Positions 30,811 through 41,052 of a stretch of DNA of 64,000 nt are shown here, one piece after another. The stretch is from Streptomyces sp. CNH099 (GTDB lineage Bacteria; Actinomycetota; Actinomycetes; Streptomycetales; Streptomycetaceae), in NCBI GenBank assembly GCA_000514715.1, contig AZWL01000005.1, positions 310,001 to 374,000 on the forward strand. The letters are read 5' to 3'. The first letter of the stretch is position 1. Each line of letters begins with the position of its first letter. The translations under genes and the position numbers were made by a program. The notes beneath the pieces are model-generated. The model had not been told where the DNA came from and did not search any database. It saw only the letters and a program-made list of their open reading frames with translations.

Positions 30811-33438
<2,628 letters not shown>

Positions 33439-33441
33439 GTC

Positions 33442-34227
33442 GTGAGTGGAGCCACGGGCGCCGGTGCCGGTCCGGCAGGGGCCGAGGGGTACGCGCAGCC
33501 GGACCCCCCACCCGGTCCGGACGGCACGGGCGGGCACGGCGGCCGGCGCGGGCGCAGACGCGCCTCCTCCGAGGCGGACCCGCAGGCGCACGCGTACACG
33601 TACGACGGCACCCCCGAGGGCCCGATGCCGCCGCCGACCGCGGCCCCCACCGCCCCGCCGACGCCCCACCACCCGCCGCAGGCGTACACCCCGCCCGCCG
33701 GCATGGCCGCCGACGGCGCCGGGCCGCACTCGGCGGTGCACGGGGCCCAGCAGCCGTACGGGCAGGGCGCAGGGCCGGCGGTGCAGGGGCAGGCGCAGGC
33801 GCAGCAGACCGCCGCGGGCGTACGCCGGTCGCGCACCGGCGCCAGCACGGTGCCGCGCACCCGCAAAGCGCGGCTGCGGATCGCCAAGGCCGACCCGTGG
33901 TCGGTGATGAAGGTCAGCTTCCTGCTCTCCATCGCGCTGGGCATCTGCACGATCGTGGCGGTGACGGTGCTGTGGATGGTGCTGGACGCGATGGGTGTCT
34001 TCAGCACGGTCGGCGGCACGATCAGCGAGGCCACCGGCTCCGACGACTCGGAGGGCTTCGACCTGGAGTCGTTCCTCTCGCTGCCCCGGGTGGTCGGCTT
34101 CACGGCCGTGGTGGCGCTGATCGACGTGGTCCTCGCCACGGCGCTGGCGACGCTTGGCGCGTTCATCTACAACCTCTCCGCGGGCTTCGTCGGCGGCATC
34201 GAGGTCACGCTGGCGGAGGACGAGTAG
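33442..34227 (+). CDS. DUF3566 membrane protein
   Basis: About 261 residues. A Pro/Gly/Ala/Gln-rich N-terminus (1-130) precedes a basic stretch (RKARLRIAKADPWSVMKVSFLLSIALGICTIVAVTVLWMVLDAMGVF) and two TM helices that make the DUF3566 domain. The family sits directly after gyrA throughout actinobacteria; function unknown. The GTG start is 3 bp after gyrA, so it is surely co-transcribed. Confidence 0.93.
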   Translation: MSGATGAGAGPAGAEGYAQPDPPPGPDGTGGHGGRRGRRRASSEADPQAHAYTYDGTPEGPMPPPTAAPTAPPTPHHPPQAYTPPAGMAADGAGPHSAVHGAQQPYGQGAGPAVQGQAQAQQTAAGVRRSRTGASTVPRTRKARLRIAKADPWSVMKVSFLLSIALGICTIVAVTVLWMVLDAMGVFSTVGGTISEATGSDDSEGFDLESFLSLPRVVGFTAVVALIDVVLATALATLGAFIYNLSAGFVGGIEVTLAEDE

Positions 34228-34305
34228 CGCCGTCCGCACCGGCCGGAGGGCTCCGGCTATCGATTTGGGCCGGGGCTCGGCGGTGGGGTAATCTCTGTGC
34301 AGCGC

Positions 34306-34379
34306 GCGGCTATAGCTCAGTCGGTTAGAGCGCATCCCTGATAAGGATGAGGCCCCTGGTTCAAGTCCAGGTAGCCGCA
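34306..34379 (+). tRNA. tRNA-Ile (GAT)
   Basis: A 74-nt cloverleaf. Acceptor GCGGCTA pairs with TAGCCGC, and the discriminator is A. The anticodon stem CATCC/GGATG encloses loop CTGATAA with anticodon GAT. The T arm has GGTTCAAGTCC. CCA is not fully encoded (CACC follows). It lies after gyrA-DUF3566, as in most actinobacteria. Confidence 0.97.
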
Positions 34380-34389
34380 CCGGAAACGT

Positions 34390-34432
34390 CGAAGGGCGCC
34401 TCCTCGTCGAGAGGGGGCGCCCTTCGGGTTTT
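34390..34432 (+). terminator. Terminator after tRNA-Ile
   Basis: An 11-bp perfect stem, CGAAGGGCGCC with GGCGCCCTTCG, followed by GGTTTT. It starts 11 bp past the tRNA. Confidence 0.88.
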
Positions 34433-34478
34433 CCGGCGGACGTTTTTCGGACGGATGTTTCAGGCGGACACGCGCTCT

Positions 34479-35948
34479 TCAGGCGCCGCGGCCCGGCCGG
34501 GGGAGGAACGGGACCAGCAGCATCGCGGCGGCGGTGATGAGGCCGCCGGCCAGGAAGGCGCGGGCGTATCCGTCCTCGGGGGTGCCGTGCTCGGCGGCGG
34601 AGGCGGCGATCGTGCCGAGGACCGCCAGGCCCAGCACCGCGCCGATCTGGCGGGAGGTGTTGACCAGGCCGGAGACGCCGCCGGCGTCCCGCTCCCCGAC
34701 GCCCGAGGTGGAGACGTCGGTCAGCAGCGCCATCAGGATCGCGATGCCCGCCGCCATCGGCAGCGCCGGGCCGAGGATCGCCGAGACGAACGTGCCGTCC
34801 GCGTCCAGCACCGCCGCCTGCCACAGGAAGCCGCCGGCCGTGAGGAGCCCGCCCGCCACCGTCATCGTGCGGCTGCCGAAGCGGGCCGTGAGCCGGGGCG
34901 CGAACTGGGAGGCGAGGATCAGCGCGGCGGTGTGCGGGAGGAAGGCCAGGCCGGTGCGGATGGCGCTGTAGTCGAGGACGGTCTGCATGTAGAGGGTGAG
35001 GAAGTACCACATCGCGAAGGCGCCGACCATGCTGACGAGCGTCACGACGTTGCCGACGGCGACCGCGCGGATGCGGAACAGCCGCAGCGGCATCAGCGGC
35101 TGCGCCGTCCGCGCCTCCACGGCGACGAAGCCCGCCAGCGCCGCCAGCCCGGCCAGCAGCGGCAGCAGCGCGGAGCCGGAGGACCAGCCGGCGGACTCGG
35201 TCTCGGTGATGCCGTACGCCACCGCGCCGACGCCGCCGGTGACGAGGACGGCGCCGGGCAGGTCGAGGGCGGGGCGCTCGGCGTCGCGGTGGCTGTCGCG
35301 CAGCCAGAGCAGCACGACGGCGCCGACGGCGACGCCGACCGGCACGTTGATCAGCAGCACCCAGCGCCACGACGCCAGGTCGGTGAGCACGCCGCCGATG
35401 AGCCCGCCGGTGGCGCCGCCCGCGGCGCCGACCGCCGTCCAGGCGGCGATGGCGCGGGTGCGCGCGGCGCCCTCCGGGAGGGCCCGGGTCAGCAGGGAGA
35501 GGGTGACGGGGGCGAGGAACGCGGCGCCGATGCCCTGGGCGGCGCGGGCGGAGATGAGGACGGCGTCGCTCTGCGCCAGGCCGCCGGCGAGGCTGGCGGC
35601 GGCGAAGAGGGTGAGGCCGGCGAGGTAGACCCGCTTGTGGCCGAAGAGGTCGGAGAGCCGGCCGCCGAGCAGCAGGAAGCCGGCGAAGGTGAGGGCGTAG
35701 CCGTTGACGACCCACTGCAGGGCGCTGCCACTGAGGTGGAGGCTGTCGCGCATGCTGGGCAGGGCGACGTTGACGACGGAGACGTCGAGGACGACGAGGA
35801 ACTGCCCGATGTACGAGGCCAGCAGCACCGGCCAGAGGCGGGCCGGCGGCCCGGGGGCGGCGCCGGTCGCGGGGGTCCCGGCCGTCTGGGCTGTCTGATC
35901 GGTCTCGTCGGTCGCCTCGGCGGCGTCGGTCGTCGTCATGACCGTCAT
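34479..35948 (-). CDS. MFS exporter, DHA2 (EmrB/QacA) type
   Basis: 489 residues and about 14 TM helices, which separates DHA2 from the 12-TM transporters. It starts with LASYIGQFLVVLDVSVVNVALPSM (motif D1). The loop GGRLSDLFGHKRVYLAGL is motif A, and APVTLSLLTRALPEGAARTRAIAAW and GGLIGGVLTDLASWRWVLLINVPVG cover motif C and the next loop. It is a proton-driven multidrug or metabolite exporter. ATG at 35948 or 35939. It is convergent with the tRNA-Ile end and divergent from DLW-39. It is not part of the deeply conserved origin set and is probably an accessory gene. Confidence 0.92.
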   Translation of the reverse strand: MTVMTTTDAAEATDETDQTAQTAGTPATGAAPGPPARLWPVLLASYIGQFLVVLDVSVVNVALPSMRDSLHLSGSALQWVVNGYALTFAGFLLLGGRLSDLFGHKRVYLAGLTLFAAASLAGGLAQSDAVLISARAAQGIGAAFLAPVTLSLLTRALPEGAARTRAIAAWTAVGAAGGATGGLIGGVLTDLASWRWVLLINVPVGVAVGAVVLLWLRDSHRDAERPALDLPGAVLVTGGVGAVAYGITETESAGWSSGSALLPLLAGLAALAGFVAVEARTAQPLMPLRLFRIRAVAVGNVVTLVSMVGAFAMWYFLTLYMQTVLDYSAIRTGLAFLPHTAALILASQFAPRLTARFGSRTMTVAGGLLTAGGFLWQAAVLDADGTFVSAILGPALPMAAGIAILMALLTDVSTSGVGERDAGGVSGLVNTSRQIGAVLGLAVLGTIAASAAEHGTPEDGYARAFLAGGLITAAAMLLVPFLPRPGRGA

Positions 35949-36113
35949 CGTGCGCGCCGGGCGGGCCCGTACGGATCGGGCGTCGGATGGACCGGGGCGG
36001 GGACTTAGGTCCTAGTGCCGCGGGCCCGGTTCGCGGCCGCTCCCGTGTCGTTCGTGCTGTGTATCATCGGGCTTCATAGAGTCCGAATGTCTCTGGAAGG
36101 ACGAGGTAGCGCG

Positions 36114-36248
36114 GTGAAGAAGCTGTTCCTGATCGCATTGGCCGCTCTGGGCGGGCTTCTCGTGTACCGCCAGATCCAGGCGGATCGCGCCGAGCAAGAC
36201 CTGTGGACGGAGGCGACCGACTCGGTGCCCTCCTCCTCGGGCGTCTGA
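36114..36248 (+). CDS. DLW-39 family small membrane protein
   Basis: A 44-residue protein: one TM helix (KKLFLIALAALGGLLVYRQIQ) followed by ADRAEQDLWTEATDS, which contains the DLW motif that names the family. Function unknown; it is found near gyrA in actinobacteria. The GTG at 36114 has GGAAGGACGAGG upstream. A longer in-frame start at 36015 is less likely. Confidence 0.88.
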   Translation: MKKLFLIALAALGGLLVYRQIQADRAEQDLWTEATDSVPSSSGV

Positions 36249-36397
36249 GACGCGAGAGTCCCGAACAACAGGCCCCCCGTTCGCGGGCCCGGCCCCGGGC
36301 CCCGGCCCCGCCGCTGACGCGGCGGTGCGGCTGGGGCTTCGGTGTGACCGGAGCCCTGGTGCACGACCGTGAGCCGGAACCGGACGGTGAGGGGTGG

Positions 36398-37891
36398 ATG
36401 GTGACGCGAACGATGGCGGGGCCGGCCGCGATCGCGGCGCTGTGCACGCTGGCGCTCCCGGCGGTGCCGGCGACGGCCGCGCCGGCGAACTCGCCCGTCG
36501 ACGCCGGGCAGTACCGGACGGCGGCCGACGCCGAGCCCCTCGACGGCGCCGCGAGCAGCGCGGACGGCCCCACGGTGGCGGCCGGGAGGACGTACACCGA
36601 CTCGATCGCCCCGGGCGACAGGCTCTACTACAGCGTCGCGCTCGACGCGGAGTCCCATGCCTGGATCTCCGCGGTGGCCGCGCCGAAGCCGGGCACCAAG
36701 GTCGCGTACGGCGACGGCATCGAGCTGGAACTGCAGAGCAAGGACGGCGACAGGTGCAGCAGCGCCGACGCCGACTTCGGCACGGACGACGCCGCGCGGC
36801 CGATCGCCAACCACGTCCGGCGCGTGGCCGAGCCCGACGGCCGCTGCCAGGAGGCCGGGGTCTACCACCTCGTCGTCACCCGCGTCAGCGAGGCGACCTC
36901 CGACCCCGGGGCGTGGCCGCTGGAGCTGCGCTTCATGGCGGAACCGCCGCTGGCGGAGTCCGGTCCGACGACGCCGCCGGACCCGGGGTCGATCCCCACG
37001 CAGCCGCCGCCCCCGCCGACCGGGCAGGCCGAGCGGCGCGCGGGCGGCACCGGGTTCAACGACGCGGTGGGCATCGCCCACGGGGTGTGGACCGACAGGA
37101 TCCGCCCGGGGGACACGCACTTCTACCGGGTGCCGCTGGACTGGGGCCAGCAGTTGTTCCTGCAGACCGAGTTCGGTACGACCCGGGTCGAGGACGACAC
37201 GGCCTACGCCTCGGACGGGGTGCGCGTCGACTTCTACAACCCCGCGCGCGGGTTCGTCGCCACCGACGACGAGACGTACTACGGCGACGACCCCGCGGCC
37301 ATCCAGGCGATGGGGCCGCCGGTGGCGTACGAGAACCGCTATGCGGCGTACGGGCGCGACTCCGGCAACGTCGGCTTCGCCGGCTGGTACTACGTCGCGG
37401 TCAGCGTGACGGAGGAGGTCGGGGAGTTCGCGGACGGCCCGGTGCCGGTGGTGCTGCGCACCACCGTCGAGGGCGAGCCGCAGGCGGGCCCGGTCTACGA
37501 CGGGGACGCGGCGGCGGCCGGGTTCGGCGTCACCGACGAGGACCTCGACACGGCGGCCGAGGGGGTGCCGGCCGACGCGGACGGTGCCGGGGGCGCCGGG
37601 AAGACGCTGCTGGCGGTCGGCGGGATCGGCGGGGGCGTGCTGCTGCTGGCGGGCCTCGGCCTGTGGACGCTGCTGGCGCGGCGCCGGCCCGTGCCGGGCA
37701 CGGCGCCGGGGCCTGTGCCGGGACAGTTCGCGGCGGGCGAGGCGACGCAGACGGCGCCCGGGGCGTACGCGCACGGGCAGCACGGGGCGCCGCCGTACGG
37801 CGCTCAGCACGGCGGGCAGCCGTACGGGGACGGGCCGCCGTACGGGGACGGGCCGCCGCCGGCACCGCCGCAGCAGAACCGGCGGCAGTAG
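36398..37891 (+). CDS. Secreted, C-terminally anchored surface protein, unknown function
   Basis: About 497 residues. A signal peptide (MAGPAAIAALCTLALPAVPATAA) is followed by two similar extracytoplasmic halves. Each holds a beta-rich unit with a turn of the form R/D-x-x-PGD-x-x-YY/FY (SIAPGDRLYYSVALD and RIRPGDTHFYRVPLD) and likely disulfides in the first. A Pro-rich hinge joins them. One TM helix near residues 408-428 is followed by a Gly/Pro/Tyr/Gln cytoplasmic tail. I recognise no named family; the repeated unit resembles bacterial pre-peptidase C-like beta domains. The ATG at 36398 has GGTGAGGGG upstream. It is convergent with the kinase gene at 37920. Confidence 0.8.
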   Translation: MVTRTMAGPAAIAALCTLALPAVPATAAPANSPVDAGQYRTAADAEPLDGAASSADGPTVAAGRTYTDSIAPGDRLYYSVALDAESHAWISAVAAPKPGTKVAYGDGIELELQSKDGDRCSSADADFGTDDAARPIANHVRRVAEPDGRCQEAGVYHLVVTRVSEATSDPGAWPLELRFMAEPPLAESGPTTPPDPGSIPTQPPPPPTGQAERRAGGTGFNDAVGIAHGVWTDRIRPGDTHFYRVPLDWGQQLFLQTEFGTTRVEDDTAYASDGVRVDFYNPARGFVATDDETYYGDDPAAIQAMGPPVAYENRYAAYGRDSGNVGFAGWYYVAVSVTEEVGEFADGPVPVVLRTTVEGEPQAGPVYDGDAAAAGFGVTDEDLDTAAEGVPADADGAGGAGKTLLAVGGIGGGVLLLAGLGLWTLLARRRPVPGTAPGPVPGQFAAGEATQTAPGAYAHGQHGAPPYGAQHGGQPYGDGPPYGDGPPPAPPQQNRRQ

Positions 37892-37919
37892 GCGGGAGCC
37901 GGGCACGGGCCGGCGGGCG

Positions 37920-39314
37920 TCAGCCCGACACCAGCGCCCAGACGCCGACGGCGATCAGCAGCACCGCGAGCAGCGCGACCGGCACGGCCACCGCCGTCGG
38001 CGGTCCCGGCCGCCGCCCGGGCACCCCGCCGCCCGGCACCGGGGCCTGGGCCGGGGCCGAGGGCTGCGGTTGCCCGGTCGTGTACGGGGCGGTGGGCGTC
38101 GGCGGCTGCGGCGCGGCCGCCGGCGCGCTGCCGTAGCCGGTCGCCTCGACGGGCTCCGCCGGGTGCGGCGGCGCGGGTACGGCGACGGGGGCGGGCGGCG
38201 GCGCGGTGCCGGGCCCCGCCGGGCCCGGGGCGGCCGCGGCCGCCGCGTCGACGGCCGGGGGTGCGTACCCGATGGCGCCGGGGGCGTACGCCGGAGCGGG
38301 CTCGCCCGCCGGGCCCGCCGGCCCCGCGGAGCCGCCTCCGGCCGGGCGCGGGCCCGTACCCGTACCCGGGTCCGTCCCCTCCCCCGGCCGCACGTTCCCG
38401 TACGACGACGCAACCCCGCCGGTCCGCTCCTCCCGCTCCGGTCCCGCCGGACCGAAGCCCGCCGGCAGCGGCCCGAGCTGGTCGAACACCTCCACCGGCT
38501 CCTCCGCCGGATCCAGCTCCGGCAGCAGCTCCGCCGCCTCGGCCAGCGCCTTCCGCGCGCCCGTCGCCGTGCGGAACCGCACCTCCGGATCCGGCTGCAG
38601 CAGGCCGGCCAGCACCTGCCACAGCGGCTCCGGCACCTGGTCCGGAGCCGGCGGCACACCGCTGTCCGGGTACGCCGCCGCGAGCGCCTCTCCGTCCGGA
38701 CGCTCCCCGGTGAGCAGGTACAGCGCCAGCAGCCCCACCGCGAACAGGTCCGCGGGGAAGTCCGGCTCCGCGCCCAGCATCTGCTCCGGCGCGAAGTAGC
38801 CGGGCGTGCCGACGACGAAGTCGGCGTCCGTCAGCCGCGGCTCGCCCTTGCGCAGGGAGATGCCGAAGTCGGAGAGCCTGAGGTGCGGCCGGCCGGTGCC
38901 GGTGGCCTCCAGCAGCACGTTCGCCGGCTTGATGTCGCGGTGCACGACGCCCTCGCCGTGCACCGCGGCCAGCCCGGCCAGCAGCTGGTCGAGCAGCAGG
39001 CAGACGAACCGCGGCGGCAGCGGCCCGTAGTCGCCGATCAGATGGGCCAGTGAGCCGCCGCGCACCAGGTCCATCGTGAACAGCACCTTGTCGTCGTCCG
39101 CCGCCCAGCTGGCGGGTGCCAGCACGTGCGGGTGGTCGACGCGTACCGCCTGTTCGCGGACGAAGCGCAGCAGCGTGTGCGCGTCGCTCTGCTGCAGCAC
39201 CTTGGCCGCCACATAGCGCCGCCTCCGGTGGTCCCAGGCGCGCCAGACCGCGCCCACCCCGCCCCGGCCGATCGGGTCGACCAGCTCGTACCGCCCGGCG
39301 AAGACCTCACCCAT
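37920..39314 (-). CDS. Ser/Thr protein kinase, C-terminal TM
   Basis: 464 residues with an N-terminal Hanks-type kinase domain. It has the glycine loop IGRGGVGAVWRAW, the lysine in YVAAKVLQQ, catalytic VVHRDIKPANVLLE, DFG as LSDFGISLRKG, and APE as GTPGYFAPEQ, so it should be active. A long Pro/Ala/Gly/Glu linker (about 290-435) leads to a single TM (VAVPVALLAVLLIAVGVWALV) that ends the protein; no external sensor domain follows. It differs from PknB, which has PASTA domains outside. The substrate is unknown; the neighbouring HTH gene is a candidate. Confidence 0.93.
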   Translation of the reverse strand: MGEVFAGRYELVDPIGRGGVGAVWRAWDHRRRRYVAAKVLQQSDAHTLLRFVREQAVRVDHPHVLAPASWAADDDKVLFTMDLVRGGSLAHLIGDYGPLPPRFVCLLLDQLLAGLAAVHGEGVVHRDIKPANVLLEATGTGRPHLRLSDFGISLRKGEPRLTDADFVVGTPGYFAPEQMLGAEPDFPADLFAVGLLALYLLTGERPDGEALAAAYPDSGVPPAPDQVPEPLWQVLAGLLQPDPEVRFRTATGARKALAEAAELLPELDPAEEPVEVFDQLGPLPAGFGPAGPEREERTGGVASSYGNVRPGEGTDPGTGTGPRPAGGGSAGPAGPAGEPAPAYAPGAIGYAPPAVDAAAAAAPGPAGPGTAPPPAPVAVPAPPHPAEPVEATGYGSAPAAAPQPPTPTAPYTTGQPQPSAPAQAPVPGGGVPGRRPGPPTAVAVPVALLAVLLIAVGVWALVSG

Positions 39315-39361
39315 GCTGCTGCGCCCGCCCCTTGTACGGATTCCTCTAGCAGTTCATCCGG

Positions 39362-39907
39362 CTATGACTGGTGTGCCTCGTAATGTGCTACGGCGTCCGC
39401 CGTGCGCCCCGCGCCGTACACCCGGAGGAACTCTGCCAGTTCCGGGTGCGTGGGCGTGAGGCGGTCCGCCGCGTCGATGATGTCGCCGGCGGCGGCCACC
39501 GAGCGCAGCAGCGACTGGATCTCCCGGACGACGCGGCGCACCGTCGTCGAACCGGTCGACGACTGCGTCTGCGTGTTGCCCAGCACCGACCCTCCCGCGC
39601 TCTTGCGGATGCCGTCCATCCGTTCCGCCGCCTCCGCGGCCGAAACGCTGCCGCTCGATACCTCCGCCGCCAGCTCCTGCAGCGCCTGTACGCGCTGCAC
39701 CACCGACGGGTTGCCGATCTTCGCCCGCTGCCCGCTCATGAGCTGTGACAGCATCGGCGCCGAAATGCCGAGCACGGCTGCCAGCCGTGCCTGGTTGAGA
39801 CCAAGATCGTCGATCAGTCGCCGGAACAGCACGCCCAGCGGTTCGCCGTACCAGCTTCGCTGTAGCTCTCGTGCGCGTTCGCTGGTGTCCTGCCGTGGAG
39901 CTCCCAT
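39362..39907 (-). CDS. HTH (XRE-like) DNA-binding regulator
   Basis: About 181 residues. The N-terminal helix-turn-helix (LIDDLGLNQARLAAVLGISAPMLSQLMSGQRAKIGNPSVVQRVQAL, about residues 26-75) is XRE-like. A C-terminal region with TTVRRVVREIQSLLRSVAAAGDIIDAADRLTPTHPELAEFLRVYGAG follows. It is a conserved actinobacterial origin-region gene with no known target. The ATG at 39907 is chosen because upstream in-frame sequence is not conserved-looking. It lies 47 bp upstream of the kinase on the same strand. Confidence 0.87.
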   Translation of the reverse strand: MGAPRQDTSERARELQRSWYGEPLGVLFRRLIDDLGLNQARLAAVLGISAPMLSQLMSGQRAKIGNPSVVQRVQALQELAAEVSSGSVSAAEAAERMDGIRKSAGGSVLGNTQTQSSTGSTTVRRVVREIQSLLRSVAAAGDIIDAADRLTPTHPELAEFLRVYGAGRTADAVAHYEAHQS

Positions 39908-40087
39908 GCCGTGCGGCCTCCCCAGATGTCCCCGAGTCCAGATTCGCGCTTGCGAACTGCATCCTACGGAGCGGAAACGCGCCCAGACAGACCTCGGGAC
40001 GGGGAGATAAGCGGGACGCGTTCTTCCTTGTCCGCGCCGGTCTACGCGTGCCACTCCGGGCGCCCGTACGGGGGCGGGGCCGGGGGC

Positions 40088-41008
40088 TCAGGACAGCTCG
40101 GGCGGCGGGGTGCGCTGCTCGTCGACGCGGTCCACGCGCTCCAGTTCGCCCCAGACGATGTAGCGGTGCCGGGAGGTGTACATCGGGGTGCAGGTGGTGA
40201 GCGTGATGTACCGGCCGGGCTCGGTCTTCCCGGACTCCTCCGGGATCTTGTCGAGCACGTCGGTGTTGTACTTCGAGGTCTCGGAGAGGATGGCGTACGT
40301 CTTGTAGACGTACCAGCGGTCCTTCGACTCGAAGACGATCGGGTCGCCCTCGTCGATGTCGTGGATGTCGTGGAACTTGGCGCCGTGCCCGTCGCGGTGC
40401 GCGGCGAGCGAGAAGTTGCCGCGGCGGTCCCAGGGCATGGCCGACTTGACGGGCTCGGTGTAGTAGCCGGCGACGCCCTTGTTCAGGTCGTCGGTCGCCG
40501 TGCCCTTGCGTACGAGGATGTTCTCCTCCATCGCGGGCACGTGCAGGAAGCCGATGCCGCCCTTGAGGTCGCCGATGTTCACGGGGCGGGGCTTGCCGTC
40601 GTCGGGAGTGCTCTCCCAGGAGTCGCGCAGGTCGTCGGTCATGCGGCCGGCCTGGCGGTTGGCCTGGACGTTCGTCCAGTACAGGGAGTAGACGACGAAG
40701 AGCGCCATGAGGACGCCGACGGTGATCAGCACCTCGCCGAAGAGGCTGACGGCACCGGCGACCAGGCCGCGCCGGCGGCGGGCGGGGGGCGCGGGGGGCG
40801 CGTCGCCGTCGCCGGCGGTGTCCGCCGCGGCTTCTTCTGCGGTCTCCTCAGCGGTCTCCTCAGCGTTCTCTTCCGCGGTCTTCGCGGGGTCCCGCTCCGG
40901 GGCGTCGGCCGCGGTCTCCTCCGCGGGCGCCGCTACGTCCTTCGCGCCGGCCTCAGCGCCGGCCTCCGCCACGGGTCTGCCGTCCTGCTCCTCGTCCGCC
41001 GCTGCCAC
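40088..41008 (-). CDS. srtE2: Class E sortase (SrtE2-like)
   Basis: A 306-residue transpeptidase that anchors LAXTG-type surface proteins. An acidic Glu/Ala/Thr-rich N-terminal tail precedes a TM helix (about 85-108, LFGEVLITVGVLMALFVVYSLYW) and a sortase domain. The catalytic His is in FSLAAHRDGHGAKF, Cys is in TLTTCTPMYTS (about 273), and Arg is near 282. In S. coelicolor two class E sortases at this locus attach chaplins; that role is inferred here. It lies 44 bp downstream of the larger sortase. No LAXTG substrate was seen in this window. Confidence 0.92.
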   Translation of the reverse strand: MAAADEEQDGRPVAEAGAEAGAKDVAAPAEETAADAPERDPAKTAEENAEETAEETAEEAAADTAGDGDAPPAPPARRRRGLVAGAVSLFGEVLITVGVLMALFVVYSLYWTNVQANRQAGRMTDDLRDSWESTPDDGKPRPVNIGDLKGGIGFLHVPAMEENILVRKGTATDDLNKGVAGYYTEPVKSAMPWDRRGNFSLAAHRDGHGAKFHDIHDIDEGDPIVFESKDRWYVYKTYAILSETSKYNTDVLDKIPEESGKTEPGRYITLTTCTPMYTSRHRYIVWGELERVDRVDEQRTPPPELS

Positions 41009-41052
41009 CGCTTCCCCGTTCGTTCCGTCCCGCTGTCCCCGCCGTCCCGCTC

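Noticed and set aside
36398..37891. Surface protein as a sortase substrate
   Set aside because: It ends with a long tail after the TM and has no LAXTG or LPXTG motif, so class E sortase anchoring is not supported.
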